DNA of 64,000 nucleotides from Natrinema limicola JCM 13563. Its GTDB lineage: Archaea; Halobacteriota; Halobacteria; Halobacteriales; Natrialbaceae. The DNA lies in contig NZ_AOIT01000056.1 in NCBI RefSeq assembly GCF_000337475.1, forward strand, positions 1 through 64,000. Reading direction: 5' to 3'. The notes below the pieces were generated by a model. The model was not told the DNA's origin, ran no database searches, and saw nothing but the letters and a program-made list of their open reading frames with translations. Each line of letters starts with the position of its first letter. Within the stretch, counting starts at the first letter, position 1. The position numbers were made by a program, and so were the translations under genes. Positions 42,563 through 52,081 of the stretch are shown one piece after another.

Positions 42563-45472
42563 TCAGTGTGCTGATTCGGCCGTAACTGGCGCGAGCGCGT
42601 TGGTAGACGAGGTCTCCGTTCCGTTCTCCGACGCATCGGTACTTTCCGTGTCGGTCGATCCATCGTCAGTTTCGGTTCCGTCAGTCACACCGCTTGGCTG
42701 CGTTGTGACTTCCTCGAGCGAGACGTCGACGCTGTCGCCGTCCACCACTGCGGGCTCGGAGACAGCCGTCTCGCCGCTGTAGTAGGTTGGCTCGCCGTCG
42801 CCGGTCGCAACGACGCTGACGCTGTAGTTACCGGTCGCCTCGACGCTGCTGTTGGTGTAGCCGTCCTCGACGCTGCGTTCGTCGTTCGTCGCGTACGGCA
42901 CCGTCAGTTCGAAGCTCCCGTCGGCCGCGAGATCGGCACGCTGCGTGTAGTTGAACGTCCGGCCGGAATTCGTCTCGAGTTCGGCCGTGGCAGCGACCGT
43001 GGCGTTGTCGGCGTTCGACACACTGTCGCCGATGGTGCCGCTGATCGTCGCACCCTCGACGCGCTCGAACGTTTTCACGGCGGCCGTGCTCTTGGCGTCG
43101 AAGACTTGGTAGTTCGGGCTGTTCCGGAGCTGGAGCAGCGTCTGCTGGGAGACGCGTCGGTTGACGACGACGGCGGGCTGTCCCTGTCCGGGTTGGACTG
43201 GCTGGCCGTTTTCGCCGATGTGGACGACCTGGCCGTCACTGACCTGTGCGTAGCTGACGAAAAAGGTCGTTCCCGGGTCAGTGTTCTCGTGAACGAGCCG
43301 GTAGTGTTCCATGTCTTCAGCGTCGTCGAAGTACAGCTTCGACGTCATCGTGTCGTCGTACGGCAGGTCACCGAAGACCTGGCCAACCTCATCGGCGCTG
43401 ATCGGCTGGCCGCTGTAGTCCTCCGGCGTCACGTAATAGCCGTAGTCGGGACCGGTCCACTGGGTGATCGCCCCGAACTTGCCACCGGCCATCGCATAGT
43501 CGATCATCACGTAGCGGAGTTGCTCGTCCGAATTGTCGCCAGAGACCGCCTGCTGCAGTTCTTCGGTCGACCGATCGGCAACGGGTTCGCCGGCGGCGAT
43601 TCCATCAAGGACCAGTTCGCCGCGGTCTTCGGATTCAGCGGTCAGGAACGCCGACGACGAGCGGGCGTTCTGCTGGAACGGGTTCGAGTGGGGAATCCGC
43701 TCGGCCTGCGTCGTTATCAGGTGGCCGTAGTCCCACCACGACATAACGCCGTAGGCACCCTCCGGATACTCGAAGTCACCATCACCCGGCGTGTAGGTGC
43801 CGTAGTAGTCGAGCTTGTCGGCGTTGTCCGCCCCACCGTAGTTCCCCGGCGCGGGCGTGTTCTCCTGCAGCCACTCGTTCGACGCCTCCCACGTCGTGGC
43901 GTCGGAGTTGGGGCCCGTCGCTTCGCCGACCTCCCACGCCGTTCCACCGGCCTGTGCGAGGGGCGGTAGGAGTGGCGCAAAGAGGAGCACGACCACGAGC
44001 ACGACAGCAACCACCTGGTACGTCTCGAGGGATTTGACGGAGTTGAGGCCGCTCTCGAGGTCGAGATTGAACAGCTGGACGAGTTCCGCGACGAACGCCG
44101 CGTTGACGATCGCGACCGCGAGCACGAGGTAGTACATGAACCGCACCTGTGTCGCGGCCATGCTGATCAGGAACAGCGACCAGACGATGACGAGGGCGTG
44201 TTCGGCGCGGAACTTGCGGCCGAACAGCGGCCGGATCGCGAGGAACGCGAGGCCGGCGAGCATCGTGTAGAAGGCGCTGCCGAACTCCTGGAAGACGCGG
44301 TTGAAGAAGTCGTCCGGTGGCTGGGCCTCGACGACAGTGAGAGTTGCCTCGGACGGGTTCAGTGGTAGCAGCCGACTTGTGAGATTCCCAATTAGCGTGT
44401 TATAGAGACTCGGCACTGCAAGCCACATAACCAGCAATACGGCAACGGCGATACCACCTATCGCAACGGGATAGTATCGGCGTTCGATCCCCTGATTATT
44501 CCACTCTCGAGCAAGCCAAGCCATGAAGACACAGCCAGCCGCGACGAGGATCGCAGTGAGAGGTTGGAGATATCCGAAGTGCGTAACCCCGAGTCCTGGC
44601 TGCTCGATCAGCAACGTCGTCACAATCGCGGTCACGCCAAGGCTCACTGCGCCGACGAATGCGACGTGATCCGGTGAAACACCACGAACGTAGTCGAGGC
44701 AGAGCTGGACGGCGAAGAAGACGCCGAAGATACCGATCAGCAGGACTGCCGCTGGCCAGACCCAGATGTAGATCGCAAGGGCGAGTCCTGCGAGTCCGCT
44801 GTAGAGAGCCGGGGTGCGGAGAGCATCCCAGTCTCTGTCAGCGGCCAGTTCATAAATCGGTTTCTCGCGTTCACCCACAGTGACAGCAACCATCATCGCG
44901 ACGACCGCAATTGCCATAAAGAGTGGTTCGACGGCTTGATGATCGAGTTGGCCGACCGTCGAGCGCGAGAGGAACTGCCCCGTCGAGAGCGCGATGACGA
45001 GTACTGAAACGAGTCCACCGAGCGTCCCGCCAAGTCGCCGACCCGCATAGAAGACGGGAACTGCAACGAGCGTGGCCATGACTGGAACCGCGAGCAACGA
45101 AACCGTGTATAGAGTTTGCTGGGATGGATCTCCGAGGCCAACGATCATCGCCGCCGTAACGATAAGCTGGTCGTACAGCGTCCCGAACTGGCCGACATAT
45201 TGTCCAGTCGGGAATCCGGTCCAGATCTCGTACGGCATCGTGTGCGGATAGTTCTCGGCCGTCCAGTTGATCGTCCGCCAGTGATACCACGAGTCGATAC
45301 CCGCAAAAGCAGGCGTGCCGTCATCGGTGACGAATCGATCGTACGACTGGGTCCGCACCCAGAGCATAAACAGCATCACGACCCCGAGCACGGGGAGGTG
45401 ATACCAGTTTCGCCACGACTCGAGGAGAGAGGTGTCGGTCCCCTCCTCGACGTGTTCGGTGTCTGTACTCAT
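42563..45472 (-). CDS. aglB: Oligosaccharyltransferase AglB (STT3 family)
   Basis: The product is 969 residues from ATG 45472 (MSTDTEHVEEGTDTSLLESW). About 13 membrane helices cover residues 30-520. The catalytic acidic motif GIDSWYHWR lies in the first external loop, and the WWDYG signature is in YGVMSWWDYGHLITTQ near residue 580. A large external C-terminal domain ends with a Thr/Ser-rich tail. It transfers the lipid-linked glycan to Asn in N-x-S/T sequons of surface proteins outside the cell. It is the anchor gene of the glycosylation island. Confidence 0.95.
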   Translation of the reverse strand: MSTDTEHVEEGTDTSLLESWRNWYHLPVLGVVMLFMLWVRTQSYDRFVTDDGTPAFAGIDSWYHWRTINWTAENYPHTMPYEIWTGFPTGQYVGQFGTLYDQLIVTAAMIVGLGDPSQQTLYTVSLLAVPVMATLVAVPVFYAGRRLGGTLGGLVSVLVIALSTGQFLSRSTVGQLDHQAVEPLFMAIAVVAMMVAVTVGEREKPIYELAADRDWDALRTPALYSGLAGLALAIYIWVWPAAVLLIGIFGVFFAVQLCLDYVRGVSPDHVAFVGAVSLGVTAIVTTLLIEQPGLGVTHFGYLQPLTAILVAAGCVFMAWLAREWNNQGIERRYYPVAIGGIAVAVLLVMWLAVPSLYNTLIGNLTSRLLPLNPSEATLTVVEAQPPDDFFNRVFQEFGSAFYTMLAGLAFLAIRPLFGRKFRAEHALVIVWSLFLISMAATQVRFMYYLVLAVAIVNAAFVAELVQLFNLDLESGLNSVKSLETYQVVAVVLVVVLLFAPLLPPLAQAGGTAWEVGEATGPNSDATTWEASNEWLQENTPAPGNYGGADNADKLDYYGTYTPGDGDFEYPEGAYGVMSWWDYGHLITTQAERIPHSNPFQQNARSSSAFLTAESEDRGELVLDGIAAGEPVADRSTEELQQAVSGDNSDEQLRYVMIDYAMAGGKFGAITQWTGPDYGYYVTPEDYSGQPISADEVGQVFGDLPYDDTMTSKLYFDDAEDMEHYRLVHENTDPGTTFFVSYAQVSDGQVVHIGENGQPVQPGQGQPAVVVNRRVSQQTLLQLRNSPNYQVFDAKSTAAVKTFERVEGATISGTIGDSVSNADNATVAATAELETNSGRTFNYTQRADLAADGSFELTVPYATNDERSVEDGYTNSSVEATGNYSVSVVATGDGEPTYYSGETAVSEPAVVDGDSVDVSLEEVTTQPSGVTDGTETDDGSTDTESTDASENGTETSSTNALAPVTAESAH

Positions 45473-45732
45473 TAGGTTGCACCAGACCCAAGTCAAGAAT
45501 AAGCCTTGTCATCTATTGGCCAGTTCTTAACTGGTCACATCCCAAAATAGCTCGTGTCGGCCAAGAAAAAGATAGGTTATTAATAAGGAGACGGCCGACA
45601 TGTTAGGCGCGATCCGGCACGCGCTCGCTGGCGAGGCGCTCCTGGTTACAAGCCTGGCACGCAGACGCGTAGCTTTTTTCGTTCAGATATCAATGGTACT
45701 TCGATTTAATCCAAGGTGTGAGTGCAGACTGT

Positions 45733-47178
45733 TTAGATCGCGATATTGTTTCGGACAGTCGTCCGAAATCGGTTGGAGATACCAATTAGTACCAAAAAGT
45801 ACACTGTCGCACCTCCACCGACGAGAAGGAGTGCAGTCAGTATCGGCCCAGCAGGCGTCTGGACGACGACAGGTTCACCGAGCCACACGACGCACCCCAT
45901 GACAACAGCAGCGATTAACTGATTGGCAAACTCCCGGAGCGGAAGGTCGAATTCGATGAACGAACGGAGTGCCCGAAACGACAGAATAAGTCCGATGCAG
46001 GCTGCAGTCCCGGTTGCCACAGCGGCACCGAGCCACCCAAACAGGGATACGAAGACGACGTTCAACACAAGGTTGGCTGTGACGAAGACAAGGTTAACGC
46101 GGAAGGCGACTTCAGGGTGGTTGAGCGCATCTAGAGTGCTAATAAATTGTGCTTCGTAAGCGTAGATGAGTCGTGCAGCCACCAGTATGACTAGTACCGT
46201 GCTCGCACGTTGAAACTCGCTCCCGTAGATTCGTAGCACATGTTCACCCACAACAAGCACACCCAATAGTCCGGGAATGAGAAACAGTCCAAGGTACGCC
46301 AGTCCATCAGTCACAAGATTGCTCACCGCGTCGTGTTCGTCGTTGCTTGTATGGTTGCTTATTGTAGGAAACAACGTCTGTACAATTGCGGTTGCAAAAA
46401 TCGCCAACAGTGAAGCGAGGTTCCAAGCGATCTCGTAATAGCCGATGAGGTTCGTGCCAACAAACGCGCCCAGAACCACGGTATCCATCGCAGAGAACGA
46501 ACGCTCTTCGAGACCCGAGAGCCAAGAGTAACGGGTGAATCCCAATACGTTCTCGAAATGCTTGCGATCCGGGAGTCGCGGGCGAATAGAGACGAGAGTG
46601 ACACCAACTGCCGTGGCGACAATCGCACCGGCCACATACCCCCAGACGAGACCAGCGACACCGCCACCCAAGAGTGACAGAAAGACCACGCCGAGCTGGA
46701 CACTGCTCCGGATGACCCGATCAATGGGCCTCAGAAGGGAGGCAACATGGACCTTCTGTTCGCCGTGGAGCGTTGAGATCACGAACGAAAACGCCAGTAG
46801 GACGCCGAGCGTGAGTATCATCAGCGCGGCTCCCTGAAAGGACAGGTACTTGTTGAGAGGGTCACGGACCGCGATCAGCCCCAGAGAAACGAAGACGAAC
46901 GCGACTGTTTGGACGATCAGTCCGGCACCCAGATCACGGCTACTGTCTCCGTCCTCGCTCACCCGTTTGTTAATCGCGTAGTGTAGACCGGACCCGAACC
47001 CGGTTTTCAGCCACGTTAACACGGCGATAAATAGCGAGTATGCTCCCAGCATCGCGCTGCCGAGTTCTTGGGCGATGTATAGAGTGGCAACGAAGCCAGC
47101 AACCGATGCTAGCAGTGTTGACCCAAATTTGATCACCGAAGTCTGTCCTAGCCGCACATCCACCCAACTTCCCCCCAC
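45733..47178 (-). CDS. Polysaccharide/oligosaccharide flippase 1
   Basis: The product is 481 residues with 12-14 hydrophobic helices of the Wzx/RfbX polysaccharide-transporter family (start around KFGSTLLASVAGFVATLYIA). A characteristic PxxR-x-F-x-x-LGFTRYSWLSGLEERSFSAMD segment is near residue 215. It should move lipid-linked oligosaccharides or other glycolipids across the membrane. It is clearly paralogous to the flippase at 60733-62187: both share the segment ALxxPxVAFRVNxVFxxxNxVLN. The downstream gap to aglB (about 260 bp) has no gene. Confidence 0.88.
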   Translation of the reverse strand: MGGSWVDVRLGQTSVIKFGSTLLASVAGFVATLYIAQELGSAMLGAYSLFIAVLTWLKTGFGSGLHYAINKRVSEDGDSSRDLGAGLIVQTVAFVFVSLGLIAVRDPLNKYLSFQGAALMILTLGVLLAFSFVISTLHGEQKVHVASLLRPIDRVIRSSVQLGVVFLSLLGGGVAGLVWGYVAGAIVATAVGVTLVSIRPRLPDRKHFENVLGFTRYSWLSGLEERSFSAMDTVVLGAFVGTNLIGYYEIAWNLASLLAIFATAIVQTLFPTISNHTSNDEHDAVSNLVTDGLAYLGLFLIPGLLGVLVVGEHVLRIYGSEFQRASTVLVILVAARLIYAYEAQFISTLDALNHPEVAFRVNLVFVTANLVLNVVFVSLFGWLGAAVATGTAACIGLILSFRALRSFIEFDLPLREFANQLIAAVVMGCVVWLGEPVVVQTPAGPILTALLLVGGGATVYFLVLIGISNRFRTTVRNNIAI

Positions 47179-47198
47179 CGAAATAAGCGTCCTGAAAA

Positions 47199-48071
47199 CT
47201 AGCCGATCCGGCGCATCAGCATCCGCAGTCGGTGAGAGATATCCGACATCTCAAAGCAGAGGACCGACGCCGGCTGGCATCCGTCAATCCGTGGCAGTCG
47301 GTAGGCATCACGATCCAACCCGATCAACGACGGCTCTGAAGCGACCGCGATATCGTGTGTTTCAGCGACGATCCTCGCGGCCGTGTCGTCGAACTTCCCG
47401 TACGGATAGGCGAACCGATCAACCGTCACACCGAACCGATCTTCGATAGCCTGTTTTCCGCCGACGATTTCCTCTCTACGCTGGTTTTCGTCAGTAACTG
47501 TCTTTAGATTCGGATGAGTGGACGTGTGATTTCCCAGCGCGAACAGCGGATCGTCAGCGAGGGCCTGTATCTGTGAGTCAGACATGATGACGTTGTGTGC
47601 TCCATCGTCCATGTCATGTCGCTCACGGAGACGGCTCAAATTATCATCATTGATGTAAGTAGGACAGCAAAACACCGTCGCTGGCGCGCCGAACTCTCTA
47701 AGAATCGGAACCGCGTTCTCGAAGACGTTTCGAAATCCATCATCGAAGGTGATCGCGACTCGTTTCGTGGCCGTGTTCGGCTCCGCCACAAGCCGTTTCA
47801 GATCCACGATCTCGAACCGGGAATTGAGCGCCCGGATCTGCTCGCGAAAAATATCTGTCGGCAGATCCCAACGGTAATCAGTTCCTGGTACGCCACCAAC
47901 AGAATGATACAACAGAATGGCATCAAGTCGGGTTCCGAACGACGAACTGGCATGAGTCCACCGATCGATGGCAGCGAGCGCTCGCCACGGTACCGGACGC
48001 AATTCCGGCCAGTTATGAGTCGATGTGCCCAATAATGCCAGCACAATATGATATTCTCTCGGAATAGTCAT
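47199..48071 (-). CDS. Polysaccharide deacetylase (NodB-type)
   Basis: The product is 290 residues with the NodB homology domain: AILLYHSVGG, RVAITFDDGFRNVFENAVPIL (catalytic Asp-Asp), ALGNHTSTHPNLKTV (metal-binding His residues) and RFAYPYGKFDD. It removes N-acetyl groups from polysaccharide or glycan sugars. There is no clear signal peptide. It is co-oriented with flippase 1, 20 nt upstream, suggesting one transcript. The actual substrate is unknown. Confidence 0.87.
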   Translation of the reverse strand: MTIPREYHIVLALLGTSTHNWPELRPVPWRALAAIDRWTHASSSFGTRLDAILLYHSVGGVPGTDYRWDLPTDIFREQIRALNSRFEIVDLKRLVAEPNTATKRVAITFDDGFRNVFENAVPILREFGAPATVFCCPTYINDDNLSRLRERHDMDDGAHNVIMSDSQIQALADDPLFALGNHTSTHPNLKTVTDENQRREEIVGGKQAIEDRFGVTVDRFAYPYGKFDDTAARIVAETHDIAVASEPSLIGLDRDAYRLPRIDGCQPASVLCFEMSDISHRLRMLMRRIG

Positions 48072-48289
48072 AACTCTTCCGCAGATTCGCTAAAGTGCGC
48101 GAAACGCCTTCGGAGTTCACAAACTACACCATTACAGAGTTTGTGGCTTTGCCTGGCTATGAACAGTATAGCGGATCACCGTGACCGCTTTGCTCGTAAA
48201 AGAGAAAATTCGGATACCGATCAAAATCACTATCTTGTGTCCTAGCACAAACCAAACAATGTAAATGGGTTACCGGTATATCGAAGCAC

Positions 48290-49738
48290 ATGAATATTGT
48301 CGTCGTGGTAATCGACGCACTTCGTGCCTCAGATGTGGGGTGTTTGGGACGAGACGCTGAGACAACGCCACATATTGACTCGCTGGCCGACAACTCCATG
48401 GTGTTTGAACGAGCGTTTTCGGTCTCGAACTACACGGATGTCTGTATGTCGACAATCCTCTCGGGAAAGCCGCCCAGAGAGCATGGTGTCACCCATCATG
48501 GTACCGCCCATACCGAGGAAAACCTCGCACGGATCGAACAGCGCGCACCACAATTCTTGCCGGAAATTCTTCACGATCACGGCTACAACACCATCGGTGT
48601 CGACTGGATGGGGCGCTGGCACGAATGGGGATACGACAACTACGGCGTTGATGGCGGCGGGCAGGACGCCGATTCTGGAACCGATTCCATTTCAGAAGCA
48701 ATCTTCGACCGTATTACCGATACTGTAGTAGATCTCCCGGAACCGCTGCTGTTTCCGATTATGAAGCAGTACTACCGCCGAGTAGGATACAATGATTTCC
48801 GGGTCAACTGTGAGGAACTTACTGATATCGCTATTGATCGAATCGACGACAGTGACAGTCCCACCTTTACCCTGCTTCATTACTGGGACGTCCATCCTCC
48901 CTATCTCCCGCCCGAAAAATACGAATCTCAGTTTACCGGTGAGGATCGTCCGGACGAGTCTCTCGAGAAGTATTTTGGTACCGAAGCCAAAGGCCCTATG
49001 TCAGCTGCTTATCAGACCTATGCAACTGGAAAGCACACGACGATGTCCGAGAGTAAAGCAGCTTACGACGGAGCTATCAAATGGGTTGACGAGCAGTTCG
49101 GTCGCCTCGTCACGTATCTTCGAGAGACCAACAAACTCGATGAAACAATGATCGTCGTCACCGCTGATCACGGCCACAACTTTGGCGAACACGGTATCTT
49201 CTCCGATAACACTGGATTATATGACACCTCCGTTCACGTTCCGCTAATCATCCACGACCCGCGTCGTGACCATCGACGCGTAGACGGCCTCGTCCAGCAC
49301 ACCGATATCGTCCCGACGATTCTCGACTTCGCTGGAATCGAAGCGCCGACCGATCTCCGGGGCAATGTGTTACCTGACACTCGAGAGTTCGCTTTCGCCG
49401 AGGCTATCGAACACCGAATGCAGATGGTCCGTACCGATGACTGGAAGCTTATCATCCCTAGGGATCTGGACTACCTCCGACATCAGTACTGGTACGACGG
49501 TGACGGTGAGACCGAACTCTACGATCTCACTGAGGATCCAGACGAGACGAAGAACATCGCCAACGAACATCCTGATGTGATCTCTAGGCTCACCAACATG
49601 CTCGAAGCAGAATTGGAAACGCAGGAGCGAATCGTAGAAGAAGCCACTGACCGATCGGCCGCCATCAACGATAACGACATGGACGAGATCAAATCGCGGC
49701 TGAACGCGCTGGGATACGCAGACGACGACAATGTCTAA
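48290..49738 (+). CDS. Sulfatase-family (alkaline phosphatase superfamily) hydrolase
   Basis: The product is 482 residues with an N-terminal metal-binding core (NIVVVVIDALRASDVGCLG), then TDVCMSTILSGKPPREHGV. Further features are LLHYWDVHPPYLPPE, MIVVTADHGHNFGEHGIFSD, YDTSVHVPLIIHDP and the C-terminal LYDLTEDPDETKNIA. In true sulfatases the nucleophile is Cys or Ser of C/S-x-P-x-R; here the aligned residues are T-D-V-C-M, so formylglycine formation by that motif is not supported. It may act on phosphate or other esters. It is divergent from the deacetylase gene, and its stop overlaps the convergent glycosyltransferase stop by 3 nt. Confidence 0.83.
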   Translation: MNIVVVVIDALRASDVGCLGRDAETTPHIDSLADNSMVFERAFSVSNYTDVCMSTILSGKPPREHGVTHHGTAHTEENLARIEQRAPQFLPEILHDHGYNTIGVDWMGRWHEWGYDNYGVDGGGQDADSGTDSISEAIFDRITDTVVDLPEPLLFPIMKQYYRRVGYNDFRVNCEELTDIAIDRIDDSDSPTFTLLHYWDVHPPYLPPEKYESQFTGEDRPDESLEKYFGTEAKGPMSAAYQTYATGKHTTMSESKAAYDGAIKWVDEQFGRLVTYLRETNKLDETMIVVTADHGHNFGEHGIFSDNTGLYDTSVHVPLIIHDPRRDHRRVDGLVQHTDIVPTILDFAGIEAPTDLRGNVLPDTREFAFAEAIEHRMQMVRTDDWKLIIPRDLDYLRHQYWYDGDGETELYDLTEDPDETKNIANEHPDVISRLTNMLEAELETQERIVEEATDRSAAINDNDMDEIKSRLNALGYADDDNV

Positions 49739-50811
49739 CTGATCGCCTCAAGCGCCTCTATATACGCTGCCGAACTCCGTTCTCTCGTGAACTCTGTAGC
49801 ACTGGCAGGTTCGAAATTGAACTCGCCGTTCACAAGTCGGGTAATAGCTTTATGTATCTCTTCTGTGTTCTCCGGATGGGCTACAATTCCTAATCCATAG
49901 TCACGAATTACTTCTGCTACGCGAAAGTTCGGATCAACAAGTGCTAAAATCGGCTGTCTAGCACCGATATAATCGTACAGCTTTGAAGGGAGATTATTGC
50001 TATTGCGAGGATCAGTTCCACCGACGTATAGCAACGCGTCAGATCCCTTTAACACGCCAACGATTTCTTCGTGAGGCACGAACGAGTGTGTCTGAACGTA
50101 GTCACCGATACCCTCCTCCGATACGGCGTGCTGGTAGTCGCTGTCCCAGTCGCCATAGAAATGGGCCTGTATATTCGGATTATTGGCTCCTTCGATATAC
50201 GCGTCCAGTCCTCGGAGAAATCCGTAAGGTTCGATCCAGCCGTCGTAGAACGAGCCAGCGTACGTGATTGTAAATGGTTCGAACGATTCGGGTGTGATCG
50301 CGTTGAATTTCTCAGCTTCAAACCCGATTGGAGGGAGCTGTTCGACGTTGGAGACATCGGAGTAGGTATCGATGAAGTAGTCATCAGCGATCTGAATACC
50401 GTCGTACCAGACGACTTTGTCGGCATGGGTTATGATGTAGCTCTCGAGTTGTTTTCTAATTCGTGCCGCCGGCGACCCGAGGTTGACGTCCGGATTCTCG
50501 ACTAGCGGGTCACGGAACTCCGCCAGCCACGGCGTGCCCGTGACTCGACCTGCGATACCGCCAGCTATCTGCAGGTGTGGTGGATTACTTACGGAGTTGA
50601 TAACATCTGCGTCTCTGGCCTTTCGAACAACAGTACGCATTCCGATCGGCAACTCGGTTAGCGACGGCTCAACATACCCGACCTCAAGCTGCCAGCCGCG
50701 TTCTGCGAGCAGCTTCTTCCGGGTTTTAAATTTCTCCGCTCGACCAGTATTCTCGTTAAGTCGGCGGTTTGAGACTAATAATACCGTCCGGTCGGGCTCG
50801 CTCTCGGTCAT
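49735..50811 (-). CDS. Glycosyltransferase, family 4-like
   Basis: The product is 358 residues from ATG 50811 (MTESEPDRTVLLVSNRRLNE; upstream ATGs at 50823 and 50841 are possible). A GT-B fold is indicated by AGGIAGRVTGTPWLAEFRDP near 95, FTITYAGSFYDGWIEPYGFL near 200 and the C-terminal RNSNNLPSKLYDYIGARQPILALV with the E/D-x7-E-like nucleotide-sugar region. Its start overlaps the stop of the truncated sulfatase by 4 nt (ATGA). It probably adds one sugar to the lipid-linked glycan. Confidence 0.85.
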   Translation of the reverse strand: MTESEPDRTVLLVSNRRLNENTGRAEKFKTRKKLLAERGWQLEVGYVEPSLTELPIGMRTVVRKARDADVINSVSNPPHLQIAGGIAGRVTGTPWLAEFRDPLVENPDVNLGSPAARIRKQLESYIITHADKVVWYDGIQIADDYFIDTYSDVSNVEQLPPIGFEAEKFNAITPESFEPFTITYAGSFYDGWIEPYGFLRGLDAYIEGANNPNIQAHFYGDWDSDYQHAVSEEGIGDYVQTHSFVPHEEIVGVLKGSDALLYVGGTDPRNSNNLPSKLYDYIGARQPILALVDPNFRVAEVIRDYGLGIVAHPENTEEIHKAITRLVNGEFNFEPASATEFTRERSSAAYIEALEAIS

Positions 50812-51035
50812 TCCTCGTGACATCCGAGCATCGCAAGGCACTCTTTGATTTCTTTGATTCTATCGCGTAACGTATTGACCTCATCTCGAATGTGATCGAG
50901 TTCATTGGGATTGATGGAGGAAAGCGCGTCGGCGGCAAGATTATCCAGATGTGGCGCCACTGGTCGTTTGAATCCGCGCCAGCCTACGTGATCAGCGCAA
51001 AGAGAATCAACAGTAACGAGAACAATATCTGTCAT
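50808..51035 (-). pseudogene. Internally deleted sulfatase remnant
   Basis: The 75-codon frame fuses a sulfatase N-terminus (MTDIVLVTVDSLCADHVGWR and PHLDNLAADAL, residues 1-39) directly to a sulfatase-type C-terminal tail (DEVNTLRDRIKEIKECLAMLG). The full sulfatase at 48290-49738 has the same start and the same kind of tail, with about 400 residues between. The catalytic domain is therefore missing. The frame itself is intact, so the remnant may still be translated and couple to the next gene. Confidence 0.78.
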
Positions 51036-51070
51036 ATTTCATCGATAGGGGTCTAGATACGAGTGTTTTT

Positions 51071-52081
51071 CTATACACGGGGATGATCCGTTCTGTCGAG
51101 CGGAATAACCTCGATAGCTCGCCGATAGTCGTCCGCAATTGTATTCCAACTAAATTTCCGTACGTATTGTTGAAGGGCCTCTCCTCTAGTACCGTCGCTA
51201 GCGCGCTCTACCGCTGCCCTAATCGACGCTGGCTCGGTCGAGCAGTACTCGACGAGACCGCCGAACCGCGATTCAGCACGCCCGGCTCGCTGGACGACAT
51301 TCAAGCCGGCGGCCCCGTATTCGAGTATTTTCAGCGTATACGGATCATCGACCAGTGAAACACCAACGTCTGCGAAGTGAAGATATCCCGGCACTTCCTT
51401 ATGAGGGACCGTTCCCAGAAACCGAATCGATTCCGAGTCCGCGGCTTCGCGCTCGACTGAGGGTTCCAGCGATCCGGCCCCGATCACGAGCAGCGTCCAG
51501 TCGTCGAGTTCGTCAGCGGCTTCAAGCAGTGCTTCGATTTCGTACATGGGCTCGAGACCGCCGATGTAGACGGCTAGTTTGTTTGGCACGGTTCCGAGTC
51601 GCTCGCGTGTGCGCTCTACGACGGCCGGATCTGGATCGGCGAACCGCTCGTATTCGACGCCGAGGTCGGTCTTCGAAGTCGCAGTCGCGCGTCCGTCTAG
51701 TCGCGATTCCTCCTCAGGATAGACGTAGAGAACATGTGCTGCGAGCCGGAAAGCGAGGTGTTCCAAGCGGCGAACGGTCCTGACAACGGCGTCAGGCTCG
51801 GTGGCCCGCAACTGCCTGATCGGATCGATATGGTCGACGACGAGCGGAACGCCGTGAACACGGGACACCACCACGCCGGCAATCGCACCAAGTCGTGTGG
51901 TGCCGACGACGATGTCGAATCGGCCGCGGTCACGGAGTGATCGGGCGATCGTGCGGGCTGTCGTCCCCCGGAGAGTCACGTCGTGTCCGGCGGTTTCAAG
52001 ATGGTCAGCGATGCGCTCGCGGCCGACGCTGATCTCGTCGGGCTTGTCAGGCGTCAGCCAAAGAATCCTCAGATCAGTCAT
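51071..52081 (-). CDS. Glycosyltransferase, family 4
   Basis: The product is 336 residues (MTDLRILWLTPDKPDEISVG). GT-B features: VVGTTRLGAIAGVVVSRVHG in the N-domain, GVEYERFADPDP linker, NKLAVYIGGLEPMYEIEALLEA and TLKILEYGAAGLNVVQRA in the C-domain, with the donor-binding acidic residue. It overlaps the AglG-like gene by 4 nt. It is a likely component of the N-glycan assembly line. Confidence 0.88.
   Translation of the reverse strand: MTDLRILWLTPDKPDEISVGRERIADHLETAGHDVTLRGTTARTIARSLRDRGRFDIVVGTTRLGAIAGVVVSRVHGVPLVVDHIDPIRQLRATEPDAVVRTVRRLEHLAFRLAAHVLYVYPEEESRLDGRATATSKTDLGVEYERFADPDPAVVERTRERLGTVPNKLAVYIGGLEPMYEIEALLEAADELDDWTLLVIGAGSLEPSVEREAADSESIRFLGTVPHKEVPGYLHFADVGVSLVDDPYTLKILEYGAAGLNVVQRAGRAESRFGGLVEYCSTEPASIRAAVERASDGTRGEALQQYVRKFSWNTIADDYRRAIEVIPLDRTDHPRV

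Noticed and set aside
45600-45902. 100-codon plus-strand frame between aglB and flippase 1
   Set aside because: It overlaps the 3' end of flippase 1, lacks haloarchaeal codon bias in the overlapping half and shows no motif; kept as noncoding.
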